Positions 19,801 to 28,760 are shown, numbered from the stretch's first letter. The stretch: DNA of 64,000 bases from an uncultured Dokdonia sp. (GCF_937910895.1 NZ_CALEMI010000161.1:1-64000), one strand, 5' to 3'. The notes: generated by a model not told the origin, from the letters alone. Numbers and translations: made by a program.

Positions 19801-20255
19801 TTAGTTTGCTTTTCCCAGACGACTACATCAATAATATTTCAGAACGTCTGAATCTGTACACGCAACTGAATGAGACCAAAAATGAAGATGAATTGGCCGT
19901 TTTTGAAGCCAAACTCATCGACCGTTTTGGACCATTGCCTGACGAAGCAAAAGACCTTTTAAACTCCGTTCGCATCAAATGGATTGCGACCAAAATAGGA
20001 CTTGAAAAAGTGGTCATGAAAAATGATAAATTTATTGGTTTCTTTATCTCAGATCAAACCTCTCCCTTTTATCAAAGTGATGCTTTTACAAAAGTCTTGC
20101 AATTTGTGCAAGAATATGCGTATCGTGTCAAACTGGAAGAAAAGAAAACGCGAACGGGATCCCGATTATTACTTAAATTTGGGAATGCGACGTCTATCCT
20201 AAAAGTATTTGAAATACTACAACCGCTCATGCCTAAAGCCAAAGAAGCAATCTAA
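16881..20255 (+). CDS. mfd: transcription-repair coupling factor Mfd
   Basis: An 1124-residue DNA translocase, starting at TTG. Order: UvrB-like N-terminal region (FYPGSYRRPYQIEETD, FSVRGGIVDVF), RNA-polymerase-interaction domain (LKVGDYVTHIDHGIGKFGG, about residue 433), then the RecG-like motor with Walker A GDVGFGKTE, Walker B IDEEQ, TATPIPRTL and the QMRGRVGRS motif, then the C-terminal TRCF domain. It removes stalled RNA polymerase and recruits UvrA to the lesion. Length is normal. Two in-frame copies of the dispersed palindrome (17681 and 19746) read NFAKAEE and NAFAKAN. A -7 box stands upstream. Confidence 0.97.
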   Translation: MSTTTLSQHLAQSQQLLKLQDAIAQNHQNIHAKGLIGSSLSYIISAVYEHIERPILLILNDKEEAAYYLNDLEQLRKEANVLFYPGSYRRPYQIEETDNANILLRAEVLNRINSKKKSALIVTYPDALFEQVVTRRELDRQTLKVSVGDKLSIDFINEMLFEYHFKRVDFVSEPGEFSVRGGIVDVFSFSHDEPYRIEFFGDEVDSIRTFDVETQLSSDQVKKMAVMPNVENKALEEKRDTFLKYIANNTLVFIKNRSLFYDQIDKNFAKAEEAFTKLTSEVKRSTPSELFCEGSLLQSQLESFQTVDISTTVPDVSVHTLVAFNQQPQPSFNKQFDLLIQNLNDNHEAGYKNYISCVSEQQAKRFKDIFADAQSNVTQYETVIISLYQGFIDDDLKIALYTDHQIFERYHKFNLKNGYAKKQAITLKELTNLKVGDYVTHIDHGIGKFGGLQKIDVEGKKQEAIKLMYGERDILYLSIHSLHKITKFTGKDGKAPQIYKLGSQAWKKLKAKTKSRVKHIAFNLIKLYAKRRLQKGYAFGPDTHMQHELEASFIYEDTPDQSSATEDVKRDMESDRPMDRLVCGDVGFGKTEVAIRAAFKAVDNGKQVAVLVPTTILAFQHAKTFRERLKDFPVRIEYLNRFRSAKQKRDVLEGLTSGAVDIVIGTHQLTSKNVVFKDLGLLVIDEEQKFGVAVKDKLKTISENVDTLTLTATPIPRTLQFSLMAARDLSTITTAPPNRYPIESSVIRFSEETIRDAISYEIQRGGQVFFIHNRIQNIKEVAGLIQRLVPDAKVAIGHGQMEGKKLEGLMLSFMDGEFDVLVSTTIVESGLDVPNANTIFINNANNFGLSDLHQMRGRVGRSNKKAFCYFITPPYSVMTEDARKRISALEQFSVLGSGFNIAMKDLEIRGAGDLLGGEQSGFINEIGFDTYQKILNEAIEELKENEFADLYEEENAFAKANKDYVKDTVIDTDFSLLFPDDYINNISERLNLYTQLNETKNEDELAVFEAKLIDRFGPLPDEAKDLLNSVRIKWIATKIGLEKVVMKNDKFIGFFISDQTSPFYQSDAFTKVLQFVQEYAYRVKLEEKKTRTGSRLLLKFGNATSILKVFEILQPLMPKAKEAI
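17681..17694. repeat. dispersed palindrome inside mfd (AFAKA frame)
   Basis: TTTCGCGAAAGCGG is read FAKAE; the left arm outside the core is not conserved here. Confidence 0.8.
19746..19759. repeat. dispersed palindrome inside mfd, second copy
   Basis: GCTTTCGCGAAAGC is read AFAKA in the linker before the C-terminal TRCF domain. Confidence 0.85.
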
Positions 20256-20265
20256 ATATACGTTC

Positions 20266-20853
20266 ATGAAAGTATTCATTCTCTATTTCTGTCTCTGTAT
20301 ATCATTGGGAAGCTATGCGCAAAAAAAATATGAACGCGAGTATAGAATAAACGCCTCTGAAGTTCCGCAACAGGCACTTGACTTTATAGCTGCTTTTAAT
20401 ATTGATAAAAGAATAAAGTGGTATCAAGAACAAGGGCTTAATGTCACGTCTGTAGAAGCAAAATTTAAGTTGAAAGGCGAGAAGTATAGTATTGAGTTTT
20501 CTGATGACGGGGCACTTGAAGATATTGAACAAAACGTTTCTTTCAATTCGTTAGAAGAAACTATTCAAGAAAAAATAAAATCTTATCTCAAAGAACATTA
20601 TGATGCTTTTAATATTGAGAAAGTACAACGTCAATACACGGGAGATCCTGATGTATTAATCGCATGGAGACAGACCGCTGACTTCCCCACTCTTGATACG
20701 GAACATAAAAATATCACACAAATTTACGAGTTAATCGTTCGTACTAGAACAGAAAGTAAAGTGTTATTGTTTGAATTTCAATTTGATAAAAACGGTCAAA
20801 AAATAGAAAAAAAGGAAATCATCACGCGCGATACTGATATTCTTAGATTTTGA
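20266..20853 (+). CDS. hypothetical secreted protein
   Basis: A 195-residue protein. The ATG at 20266 is chosen because it gives a clean signal peptide (MKVFILYFCLCISLGSYAQ); an in-frame ATG at 20209 lies inside mfd and would add 19 polar residues in front. The mature part has two similar-looking halves of strand-strand-helix type (KFKLKGEKYSIEFSDDG and a later LLFEFQFDKNGQK), which recalls PepSY-like folds but is not conclusive. Its TGA overlaps the TTG start of the DUF2490 gene, so the two are coupled, and it lies 10 bases after mfd. Confidence 0.75.
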   Translation: MKVFILYFCLCISLGSYAQKKYEREYRINASEVPQQALDFIAAFNIDKRIKWYQEQGLNVTSVEAKFKLKGEKYSIEFSDDGALEDIEQNVSFNSLEETIQEKIKSYLKEHYDAFNIEKVQRQYTGDPDVLIAWRQTADFPTLDTEHKNITQIYELIVRTRTESKVLLFEFQFDKNGQKIEKKEIITRDTDILRF

Positions 20854-21536
20854 AAAAGGTACACTACATCCTCGTCTTTTGCCTACTTGCTTCTTTTGGT
20901 GTGCAGTCACAGAGTGTTACAAACATAGGTGTTATCCCAAAACTGAATATTAAAAAGAAGTTTGAAAACCTCTGGTCAGTCAATCTAGAGATTGCTCCCC
21001 GTATTGAACTTGCAGAAGGGAGTTCTACGTTTCAAGTAGAAAATTCGACATTTTATACCCTAACGGATGTCACTACCATCGTTTCTCGTACGGTGGGCGT
21101 AAGTAATAGTATCGGAGCTGGATACCTCACCCGAATAGAAGAAGATCAAAACACATCGCATCGATTGATACAACAATATGTTCTGATCGATTATCATGAG
21201 ACCTATCGTGTGGCACATCGTTTTCGAACCGATCAAACTTTTAGAGAAGGACGCGCTCCTACATTTAGAGCACGTTATCGCATTTCTTCAGATATTGCTT
21301 TAGAAGGTCAATCAGTAGATCCAAGCGAATTCTATTTTAAAATTAGCAATGAGTATTTAGGGATTTTGAGAGATCAGGCAAATGATATCGAAATACGCCT
21401 CACACCCACATTAGGTTATAATCTCAAAAACAAGAACAAAATTGAAGTAGGTGTTGATTACAGAATAGATTCCTTTATCAATAGCGCCCCCGATCATAGG
21501 TATTGGATACAGGTAGCGTATTACTTTGGGTTGTGA
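20850..21536 (+). CDS. DUF2490 outer-membrane beta-barrel protein
   Basis: A 228-residue protein that starts at TTG within the TTGA overlap with the previous stop; no other start would keep the signal peptide (KKVHYILVFCLLASFGVQSQ). Repeated amphipathic strands (NIGVIPKLNIKKKF, RFRTDQTF, FRARYRISSD, YFKISNEYL, VGVDYRI) and the terminal VAYYFGL fit DUF2490, a small barrel family of unknown function. It forms an operon with the upstream secreted protein. Confidence 0.8.
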   Translation: MKKVHYILVFCLLASFGVQSQSVTNIGVIPKLNIKKKFENLWSVNLEIAPRIELAEGSSTFQVENSTFYTLTDVTTIVSRTVGVSNSIGAGYLTRIEEDQNTSHRLIQQYVLIDYHETYRVAHRFRTDQTFREGRAPTFRARYRISSDIALEGQSVDPSEFYFKISNEYLGILRDQANDIEIRLTPTLGYNLKNKNKIEVGVDYRIDSFINSAPDHRYWIQVAYYFGL

Positions 21537-21545
21537 TGTATATTT

Positions 21546-21561
21546 CGCTTTCGCGAAAGCG
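21546..21561. repeat. dispersed palindrome between convergent genes
   Basis: CGCTTTCGCGAAAGCG sits 9 bases after the DUF2490 stop and 8 before the TonB receptor stop. It has no T-run, so it is a weak terminator at best. Confidence 0.85.
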
Positions 21562-21569
21562 TACCATCC

Positions 21570-23804
21570 CTAAAACGTTACTGCAATTTTCCCTCTTAGG
21601 TAAAAAGGGGTTCCTGGTGTAAAATGGATTTCTTCTACTGGAGCTGATTCATTAAATAATCTGCTTTCTGTAGCAAATTGCGTTTCATTCCATTGGGTGT
21701 CAAAAAGGTTTTCTACAATAAGACTGTACGTCCAGTTTTTACGGGTATAATTGAGGTTCACATCGGTGACAAAATAGCCATCAGCTACGATAGAGTTATC
21801 TTCGTTTGCTGCACGATCATCTATAAAACGATAAGAAAGCGATCCAGAAAAAGGACCTACATTATCAACGGTAATACCACCCACAGCCGTTAAGTCTGGT
21901 GCAAGTGGAATCAAATCGGCACCATCTGGCTCGTCGGTACTTCTTGCATACGTATAGTTGATATCTGAATAGGTATACAACCAATCTGTTACTTGATACC
22001 GTGCGCCTAGTTCAACCCCAAGCCTACGCGATTTTCCACTAGGTTCTACAATGCCAGCATCTCCTACATACACAAATTCTTGGTCCAAAAATAAACTCCA
22101 TACAGCGGCATTGACAACAAAGCGATCAAAAGGTTTTATAATCGTTCCTAAATCTACTCCATAAGCAGCGGGTAAAATATCTTCTCCTTGATTTGCAATG
22201 ACTACTCTTGCATCATTAGAATGAAAACCTATGCCTGATTTAAAAAATAACTGCACGTCTTGATTTGCCGAGTATACCACATTAAATTTTGGACTGACCG
22301 CTACTTTGCTTTGGCTTTGTCTATCATATTGTTCGCTCAGTTTATTTTCATAATCAAACTTAAAATAGTCGAGTCGAAGGGACGGATTAAATTTCCACTT
22401 ACCCATTTCAAATTCGGTATTTAAAAAACCGTAGGTATTTACTTCATCTACATCTCCAAAAGAAATTCTGTTTAAGGTAATTTGTCTATTGAGTGTTTCA
22501 GAAAGCTCTACATCATTCACATCGTCATACCGAAACCCGATGCCTGCTTGATATTCAAACTCAATTGTTTCAGATAGCGAAATATTTTTTTGCTCATACG
22601 TTGTATTAGCCCCAAAAAGAATTCTATCTTCCTTTTGCCGAATCTGATCGCCATTTTCTGGATCTTCTAAAAAGAAGGTAAAATTAGAGTATAATTCAAA
22701 ATCATACTGACTTACATAGGCGTTGGTTTTTAGCATACTGTTATCTGTCATAAATTTTGTGTGATTCAATGCAAGATTGGTACGACTTGTATTCCCCCCT
22801 TCTGTATCATCTATCGCTCCAAATCTAGAAATCAATCCTTGCTCAACCGCTCGTATAGGAATCTGTCCAGAAGCATCCCATTTACTTTGAAAATGAGAAG
22901 CTGTAAGTTCGACTATTTGATTTCCAAAATCTGTATACTGGTATTTTCCTATAAGGTTGATTCGGTTAAAATTCTGTGGAGACTCTACAGGACCGTCTGT
23001 AAGGTATAATTCTGACCCTATGTAAGCCGTACTCTTTTGAGTGTTCAACACAGGGAAAAGTCCGACAAATCGGGAGGTATCAAATTGTCCAGCTTCGGCA
23101 GCGATATAAGTGTTTTCTACGGCATCTAGCAGTTTTAAATTCACAAAACCTGCGGTATTAAAATTTCCTTTATCAGCATAATACGGTCCTTTCCCAAAGC
23201 CGACATTTTTTATCGTTTCTGGAATCACAAAATGCAAATCGGCATAACCTTGTCCATGTGCGTGAGAAGGCATATTAACAGGCATACCATCTACACTTAT
23301 GGCGACATCAGTCCCATGATCAACATCAAAACCTCGCAAGAAAATCTGTTCTGCTTTTCCGCCTCCGGCATGCTGTCCTATAATAAGCCCTGGTACCTTT
23401 GTCAAGATTTCTTGAGAAGATTTTACGGGATTGTTCTGTACATCTATATCTGTAATACGACTTAATATATCAATCTCTGAGGTAAGTTCTATTTGATCTA
23501 ATGAGATACTTGAAGCCTCCATATAAATGGTAATAGGCGTTGTAACATCTTTTTGAGAAATTACTGTAACTACGGTGGTGTACCCTAGTCTAGAAAAATA
23601 AATAGAATCTCCTACTGTTGTTTTTGGGAGTATGAAACTTCCGTCGCTATTGCTGTGACTATGTTGTCCTGTATTTTTATTAAAGATTCCCACATAATCT
23701 ATAGGGGTTTGTTTTCCTTCTTGGTTAAGTACAATTCCTTGTAAACGTTGTCCGTATAGTGCTGTGGTTAAGCATAAGCATACCAAACTCATAAAAATTT
23801 TCAT
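21570..23804 (-). CDS. TonB-dependent receptor with carboxypeptidase-like N-terminal domain
   Basis: A 744-residue outer-membrane receptor. The ATG at 23804 is preferred because it begins a signal peptide (MKIFMSLVCLCLTTALYGQ); an upstream in-frame start would put 22 unrelated residues before it. A carboxypeptidase-regulatory-like domain (about residues 20-100) is followed by the plug (VDIDVQNNPVKSSQEILTK, FLRGFDVDHGTD, SVDGMPVNMPSHAHGQGY) and a 22-strand-type barrel ending FYLRGKIAVTF. It imports a substrate with energy from TonB-ExbBD. The substrate is unknown. Confidence 0.93.
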   Translation of the reverse strand: MKIFMSLVCLCLTTALYGQRLQGIVLNQEGKQTPIDYVGIFNKNTGQHSHSNSDGSFILPKTTVGDSIYFSRLGYTTVVTVISQKDVTTPITIYMEASSISLDQIELTSEIDILSRITDIDVQNNPVKSSQEILTKVPGLIIGQHAGGGKAEQIFLRGFDVDHGTDVAISVDGMPVNMPSHAHGQGYADLHFVIPETIKNVGFGKGPYYADKGNFNTAGFVNLKLLDAVENTYIAAEAGQFDTSRFVGLFPVLNTQKSTAYIGSELYLTDGPVESPQNFNRINLIGKYQYTDFGNQIVELTASHFQSKWDASGQIPIRAVEQGLISRFGAIDDTEGGNTSRTNLALNHTKFMTDNSMLKTNAYVSQYDFELYSNFTFFLEDPENGDQIRQKEDRILFGANTTYEQKNISLSETIEFEYQAGIGFRYDDVNDVELSETLNRQITLNRISFGDVDEVNTYGFLNTEFEMGKWKFNPSLRLDYFKFDYENKLSEQYDRQSQSKVAVSPKFNVVYSANQDVQLFFKSGIGFHSNDARVVIANQGEDILPAAYGVDLGTIIKPFDRFVVNAAVWSLFLDQEFVYVGDAGIVEPSGKSRRLGVELGARYQVTDWLYTYSDINYTYARSTDEPDGADLIPLAPDLTAVGGITVDNVGPFSGSLSYRFIDDRAANEDNSIVADGYFVTDVNLNYTRKNWTYSLIVENLFDTQWNETQFATESRLFNESAPVEEIHFTPGTPFYLRGKIAVTF

Positions 23805-23936
23805 AGATTTCTTCTGATTTATTTCGGAAAAACATACGAGTAAAATTGCGCCTCGGTTTTGTAAAATCAATTTTTTTGAGAAGAAATAGTTCTAGGGTAA
23901 GATGATCTTGGATATTTTTTGATGTTTGAACGTATA

Positions 23937-23977
23937 TATGCTTTCGCGAAGCTGCTTGCGGCAGGCAGGCGCGTATA
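23937..23977. repeat. composite palindrome with inserted GC-rich palindrome
   Basis: TATGCTTTCGCGAA (23937-23950), then the insert GCTGCTTGCGGCAGGCAGGC (23951-23970), then GCGTATA. This insert is less symmetrical than the others. Confidence 0.75.
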
Positions 23978-24113
23978 AAATAGATTTTCAGCACTTAATA
24001 GTGAGATTTAAGAATGATTTTAAAAATTTTATGCATTTTTTCACGTTAACATTCATCGTTATAAACTAAATTTATAGTTCTAATATGATTTAATCATCAA
24101 ATATTTTCGCTAA

Positions 24114-26948
24114 ATGAAAAAACATCTTACACTATTTCTTAGTCTGTTAGTTACTACGAGTTTTGTCTTTGCACAAAAATCAGGAGATTTACAAACCTCA
24201 ACCACTATTCCTATAGCAGAAATTCCTACAGATCCTAATGTAAAAGTGGGTACACTTTCTAACGGTCTTACTTATTATATACGTAATAATGGAAAGCCAG
24301 AAGATAAGGTAGAGCTTCGTCTTGCGGTAAATGCTGGGTCTATTATGGAGACAGAGCGTCAGTTAGGACTTGCACATTTTATGGAGCACATGAATTTTAA
24401 CGGCACAAAGAATTTTCAGAAAAATGATTTGGTAGACTACTTACAAAGCATTGGTGTAAAATTTGGCGCAGATCTTAATGCTTATACAAGTTTTGACGAG
24501 ACTGTATATATTCTTCCTATTCCTAGTGATGATCCCGAAAAGTTGGAAAAAGGATTTCAAATCATAGAAGATTGGGCACATAACACTACCCTTTCTGAAG
24601 AAGCTATCGATGGAGAACGTGGCGTTGTCCTTGAAGAGTTGCGATTACGTCTAGGTGCAGAAGAACGTATGATGCGTGAGACCTTACCAAAAATGATGTA
24701 TGGGTCAAAATACGCAGATCGCCTACCAATAGGCACTAAAGAAAATCTTGAAAACTTTACGTATGACGATGTACGCAATTATTATAAAACATGGTATCGT
24801 CCAGAATTAATGGCTGTTGTGGCTGTAGGAGATCTTGACGTAGAAACGATGGAACAAAAGATCAAAGATCATTTTGGAAAAATACCAGCTACCGTTAACG
24901 GACAAGAACGTGAAAGCTACCAACTTCCTAACCATGAAGAAACACTTATTGCTATCGCTTCTGATCCAGAGGCAGCTTTTAGTCGTGTTAATATCATGTA
25001 CAAGGATCGTAAAAATGCACAGCCTACCGTCACCATTGATGATTATAGAGAAGGCTTAGTTCGTAATCTTTTTTCGCAGCTTATTAATAATAGACTTGCA
25101 GAGCTTCGTAATAGTCCCAATCCACCATTTATTTTTGGATTCTCATACTACGGCGGGACGTATGCAAGAACAAAAAATGCGTACCAGTCTATCGCGCAAA
25201 CAAGTGCCGAAGGACAATTAGATGGTCTTAAGGCATTGCTTATGGAGAACGAGCGTGTAAAGCGTTATGGTTTCCAACAAGGAGAATTAGATCGCGCTAA
25301 AAAAAGTATTCTAGCTAGCCTAGAAAAAGCTTATAATGATCGTGATAAAATAGAGAGCGGTCGTATTGTAGGAGAGTATGTAAATAATTACCTAGAGCAA
25401 GAACCTATCCCTGGTATTGAATGGGAATATGCAACCACACAGCGCTTGTTAAACACGATTACCATTGAAGAAATAAGTGATCTGATTAATGTCTTTATAC
25501 ATAATGACAACCGTGTGATCACACTTACAGGTCCTGAGAAAGAAGGACTTCCTAAAGCAACCGAAGATCAGGTGCTGGCTCTTATCAAAGAAGTAGAGAA
25601 TTCAGATATCAAACCGTATGAAGATGAAGCAGTACGTGCTTCTTTAATTGAAGAATTACCTCCAGCGGGTACGATAGTTTCTACCACAAAAAATGAAGAA
25701 TTAGGAACCACTACCATGACACTTTCTAATGGTGCAAAAGTGACTATCAAAAAGACCGATTTCAAAAATGATGAAGTACTTTTTCAGGCATTTAGTTTTG
25801 GAGGAACAAGCTTATACTCTGATGAGGAGTTACTCGCTACGAGTCTTGCCAATGGAGGAATCACACAAGCAGGAATAGGCGGTCTCTCTCTTACGGATAT
25901 GTCAAAATTTATGAGTGGAAAGATTGCCAATGTGTCTCCTTTTTTATCAAATTCTTCAGAGAATTTTAGAGGATCGGCGGCACCTAAAGATTTGGAAATC
26001 CTATTCCAAATGGTACACTTGTATTTTACAGACATCAATAAGGATGAAGAAGCCTACCAATCTTTTGTTTCAAAACAAAAAAGCTTTTTAGGAAACTTAA
26101 TGGCAAATCCTAATTTTTACTTTCAAGACAAATTAGGTAATAAGAGAAATGAAGGAAACCCGCGATATACTGGTTTTCCAACACCAGAAAAATATGATGC
26201 TGCCGATTATGATTTAGCCTACGCAAAATTTAAAGAACGGTATGCAGATGCTGGAGATTTTCATTTTTACCTTGTAGGTAATGTAGATGAGGAGAAGGTG
26301 GCCGCTTTCGCGAAAGCGTATATAGCCTCTTTACCTGGATTGAATAGTAATGAAAAATACATCCCTACCAAGTTTAGAGAAAAAGATACGTATGAAAAGT
26401 TTGTCGTTAATAAAGGAACCGATCCTAAAAGTAATGTGACGATCCTCTGGAGAGAAGAAACAAAATATGATAGAAAAACAGAACTTGCCGCGATGGCGCT
26501 TGGCGAAGTACTTACGATCAAGCTTGTAGAAAAACTTCGTGAAGAAGAAGGCGGTGTATATGGAGTTAGTGCACGAGGAAGTCTTAGTAAAATCACATTT
26601 ACCGATTTTGATTTTTCAATCTCTTTTCCTTGTGGACCAGAAAATGTAGATAAACTTGTGGCTGCAGCGCTTGGCGAAGTGGAAAAGATCAAAAAAAATG
26701 GCGTCACCCAAGAAGATCTTGCCAAAGTAAAAGAGACCTATCTCGTCGCGCGTAAAGAGCAAATAAAAACCAATAGTTTCTGGATCAATAGCCTTGTATC
26801 TTTAGATCAAGAGGATCGTGATGACACTTATGTTACAGACTATGAAAAAAGAGTGAATGATCTTACAGCAAAAGATGTTCAGAAAGTGGCTCAAAAGTTT
26901 CTTGATGACAATTACTTCTTAGCGATCCTGATGCCAGAAGAAAAATAA
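24114..26948 (+). CDS. M16 family zinc peptidase (pitrilysin/PqqL-like)
   Basis: A 944-residue two-half M16 peptidase with a Sec signal peptide (to FVFAQ, residue 21). The inverted zinc motif is H88-F-M-E-H92, and the third ligand lies in the GERGVVLEE stretch (E168/E175). The second half (from about residue 530) repeats the fold without a metal site, as in PqqL and other Bacteroidota periplasmic M16 enzymes. It should degrade peptides in the periplasm. Bases 26303-26318 carry the dispersed palindrome, read AAFAKAY, at a place where relatives have an ordinary helix. A strong terminator follows. Confidence 0.95.
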   Translation: MKKHLTLFLSLLVTTSFVFAQKSGDLQTSTTIPIAEIPTDPNVKVGTLSNGLTYYIRNNGKPEDKVELRLAVNAGSIMETERQLGLAHFMEHMNFNGTKNFQKNDLVDYLQSIGVKFGADLNAYTSFDETVYILPIPSDDPEKLEKGFQIIEDWAHNTTLSEEAIDGERGVVLEELRLRLGAEERMMRETLPKMMYGSKYADRLPIGTKENLENFTYDDVRNYYKTWYRPELMAVVAVGDLDVETMEQKIKDHFGKIPATVNGQERESYQLPNHEETLIAIASDPEAAFSRVNIMYKDRKNAQPTVTIDDYREGLVRNLFSQLINNRLAELRNSPNPPFIFGFSYYGGTYARTKNAYQSIAQTSAEGQLDGLKALLMENERVKRYGFQQGELDRAKKSILASLEKAYNDRDKIESGRIVGEYVNNYLEQEPIPGIEWEYATTQRLLNTITIEEISDLINVFIHNDNRVITLTGPEKEGLPKATEDQVLALIKEVENSDIKPYEDEAVRASLIEELPPAGTIVSTTKNEELGTTTMTLSNGAKVTIKKTDFKNDEVLFQAFSFGGTSLYSDEELLATSLANGGITQAGIGGLSLTDMSKFMSGKIANVSPFLSNSSENFRGSAAPKDLEILFQMVHLYFTDINKDEEAYQSFVSKQKSFLGNLMANPNFYFQDKLGNKRNEGNPRYTGFPTPEKYDAADYDLAYAKFKERYADAGDFHFYLVGNVDEEKVAAFAKAYIASLPGLNSNEKYIPTKFREKDTYEKFVVNKGTDPKSNVTILWREETKYDRKTELAAMALGEVLTIKLVEKLREEEGGVYGVSARGSLSKITFTDFDFSISFPCGPENVDKLVAAALGEVEKIKKNGVTQEDLAKVKETYLVARKEQIKTNSFWINSLVSLDQEDRDDTYVTDYEKRVNDLTAKDVQKVAQKFLDDNYFLAILMPEEK
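26303..26318. repeat. dispersed palindrome inside the M16 peptidase gene
   Basis: CGCTTTCGCGAAAGCG is read in the AFAKA frame, in the helix preceding ASLPGL. Confidence 0.85.
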
Positions 26949-26971
26949 TAGATCGTATGATCTTATATTAG

Positions 26972-27002
26972 AAAAAGGCTTTCCGTTACGGAGAGCCTTT
27001 TT
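26972..27002 (+). terminator. intrinsic terminator after the M16 peptidase gene
   Basis: AAAAAGGCTTTCCG pairs with CGGAGAGCCTTTTT around TTA with one mismatch, followed by TTTTTC. The stem starts about 24 bases after the stop. Confidence 0.85.
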
Positions 27003-27178
27003 CTTGAATACTAAACCATGTTTCGAATATCCTGTGATAGGCTATTATCACTACAATGACGGGTAAATGACGGGTTAAATTCGAGATAAAAAGTGAAACA
27101 ATTATCAAAGCCTGTGTACTATTGTAGTATGAAACTTCTTGTATATTGAGGCATGCATCGTACAAGGCAAAAATAATT

Positions 27179-28006
27179 ATGATGAAACAACCAGAATTAG
27201 GACGTAAAATAGTAGAATTGCGTCAACAAAAAGGATTTACACAAGAAGAACTTGTAGAACAATGTAATATCTCTGTACGTACTATACAGCGTATAGAGGC
27301 AGGAGAAGTCTCTCCTAGAATTTATACCATCAAAACCATACTTGCTGCACTTGATAGAGATTTAGATGATTTGCAACAAAACTCGGTATTTGAAACCAAA
27401 GTTAAAGAGGCGATGCTTCTTGAAATAGATCCTTCCAAAGACGTCTCGTTCTTATTTAAACAATTAAACGTAGGATGGATTACAGGGATTATAAGTATGA
27501 TCTGTTTTGTCTTTCAGTTTATTGAAGACAGTTATTATATTTCAGAAGGAGATTATTATTTTGGAGGGATCTTTTATATCACCTTAGGAATTGTCTCTAT
27601 TGTAATGTTTGCATTACACATGAGAGCCTTTGTCCTTATAGGAGAACTTTTTAAAAGTTACTTTCTAAAAGTAGTATCCATACTTTTTATAGCGGTAAAT
27701 ACATTGATGATCCTTTATTCGATTATGGATATGTATTTTAAGTATGTACCAGAAGCTGCGTATGCGATTATCTTTTGCGTTTTTTATGGCCTGATGTATC
27801 TCTTTTTTGGATATGCCTTACTTAAGTTAAAAGGCTTAGGGCAGCTCCCAAAAGCGACAGGATTAATGCAAATCGTTATAGGTGGGATGTTTTTGACAAT
27901 CATCTTTTCTATCGTTGCGAGTCCTGCGAGTATTCTAGTTCAAGGATTAAATGTCGCTATTATTTTAAAAGTGATAGAGACCATCAAAGCACAAGTAGAT
28001 AGTTAG
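27179..28006 (+). CDS. XRE-family transcriptional regulator with membrane domain
   Basis: A 275-residue protein. The ATG at 27179 (MMKQPELGRKI) is chosen over an upstream in-frame start because the HTH domain begins directly after it. Residues 5-65 are an XRE helix-turn-helix (LRQQKGFTQEELVEQCNISV, RTIQRIEAGEV). From about residue 95 to the end there are some five hydrophobic helices. A membrane-tethered XRE regulator of this layout is common in flavobacteria; the signal and targets are unknown. Confidence 0.85.
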   Translation: MMKQPELGRKIVELRQQKGFTQEELVEQCNISVRTIQRIEAGEVSPRIYTIKTILAALDRDLDDLQQNSVFETKVKEAMLLEIDPSKDVSFLFKQLNVGWITGIISMICFVFQFIEDSYYISEGDYYFGGIFYITLGIVSIVMFALHMRAFVLIGELFKSYFLKVVSILFIAVNTLMILYSIMDMYFKYVPEAAYAIIFCVFYGLMYLFFGYALLKLKGLGQLPKATGLMQIVIGGMFLTIIFSIVASPASILVQGLNVAIILKVIETIKAQVDS

Positions 28007-28041
28007 TCATAATACGAGCACTATGGAGTAGAGACGGTTGT

Positions 28042-28075
28042 AAAAAAAAGCCAAGGGAAAATTAATTCCCTTGGC
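28042..28075 (-). terminator. intrinsic terminator for a minus-strand transcript
   Basis: GCCAAGGGAA (28050-28059) pairs with TTCCCTTGGC (28066-28075). The A-run at 28042-28049 becomes a U-tract on the minus strand. The only minus-strand gene upstream ends 600 bases away. Confidence 0.75.
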
Positions 28076-28319
28076 CAGATAATCATCAGTCTTCTCTCAC
28101 TTAATTTTATCTCACTAAAACAAATATGATATTACTAGATGATTTTAGGTGTGGTGCCAACAATTCTTATTTGAAGGACCCTCACTATTTTAAAAAAATC
28201 ACTATAGCATCATCTTCACTTTTTGGTTTTCAGTAAACAATTATCGGAACAAATCCTCGAGGCATTCAACGGAATATTTTTTTAATTTTCCAAAACAAAC
28301 TTCAAGGTATTAGACCTTA

Positions 28320-28342
28320 AATCCCGCTGAAAAAGCGGGATT
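28320..28342. other. stem-loop in the non-coding region
   Basis: AATCCCGCT pairs with AGCGGGATT around GAAAA. There is no strong T-run on either side. Confidence 0.55.
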
Positions 28343-28626
28343 AGTTTAACTAGGTATTTTAAATATATTGCTTTTGCATATCTTTAAAACAGCGTTTCAC
28401 TAATGAATTTACTCATGTCTAAAAGACACGTAATAGGTTATTTGGAGCAAATATATAACTTTGATAGCATATATTCTACAAACAAACGTGTATCTGCAAA
28501 CATTAGCATTTCCTTAATAAAAAATCTATTTATTTTGTTAAAATATCTATGTGAAATTACTGCAAGAACATATAATCAATCATCTTATTATTTAATCGCT
28601 TTTCTAGTCACTACGGTTTCTCCAGC

Positions 28627-28760
28627 TTAAATTTTAATGAGATAGACTTTTTACTCCACGCACTGGTATGTAATGTTGCTTCTAAAAAAACCTGCTTGGA
28701 TAGTACCTTCGGTCGTTTTTGCCAATTGTCCAGAAGATACATATATACGTATGTATGGTT
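28627..28760 (-). pseudogene. decayed T9SS sorting tail of the propeller gene
   Basis: Between about 28760 and 28627 on the minus strand, a frame different from the main ORF encodes PYIRIYVSSGQLAKTTEG, a usual core of T9SS type A tails. An in-frame TAA at 28651-28653 and then KVYLIKI with a TAA at 28627-28629 complete it. One frameshift and one stop are needed to explain it. Confidence 0.65.

Larger units (their letters stand above)
28007..28681. other. 675-base region without a convincing gene
   Basis: AT-rich and without a good reading frame on either strand. It contains a minus-strand terminator at 28042-28075 and a stem-loop at 28320-28342. A 75-codon open frame at 28403-28630 is not supported by composition or a signal. 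The last 55 bases are the decayed end of the next minus-strand gene. Confidence 0.6.

Noticed and set aside
20209-20265. Earlier in-frame ATG for the secreted protein after mfd
   Set aside because: It lies inside mfd and adds polar residues before a clean signal peptide that starts at 20266.
23805-23870. Upstream start for the TonB-dependent receptor
   Set aside because: It would put 22 unrelated residues in front of the signal peptide that begins at the ATG at 23804.
28403-28630. 75-codon open frame on the plus strand
   Set aside because: AT-rich with no signal, domain or coupling to a neighbour; it looks like chance in non-coding DNA.
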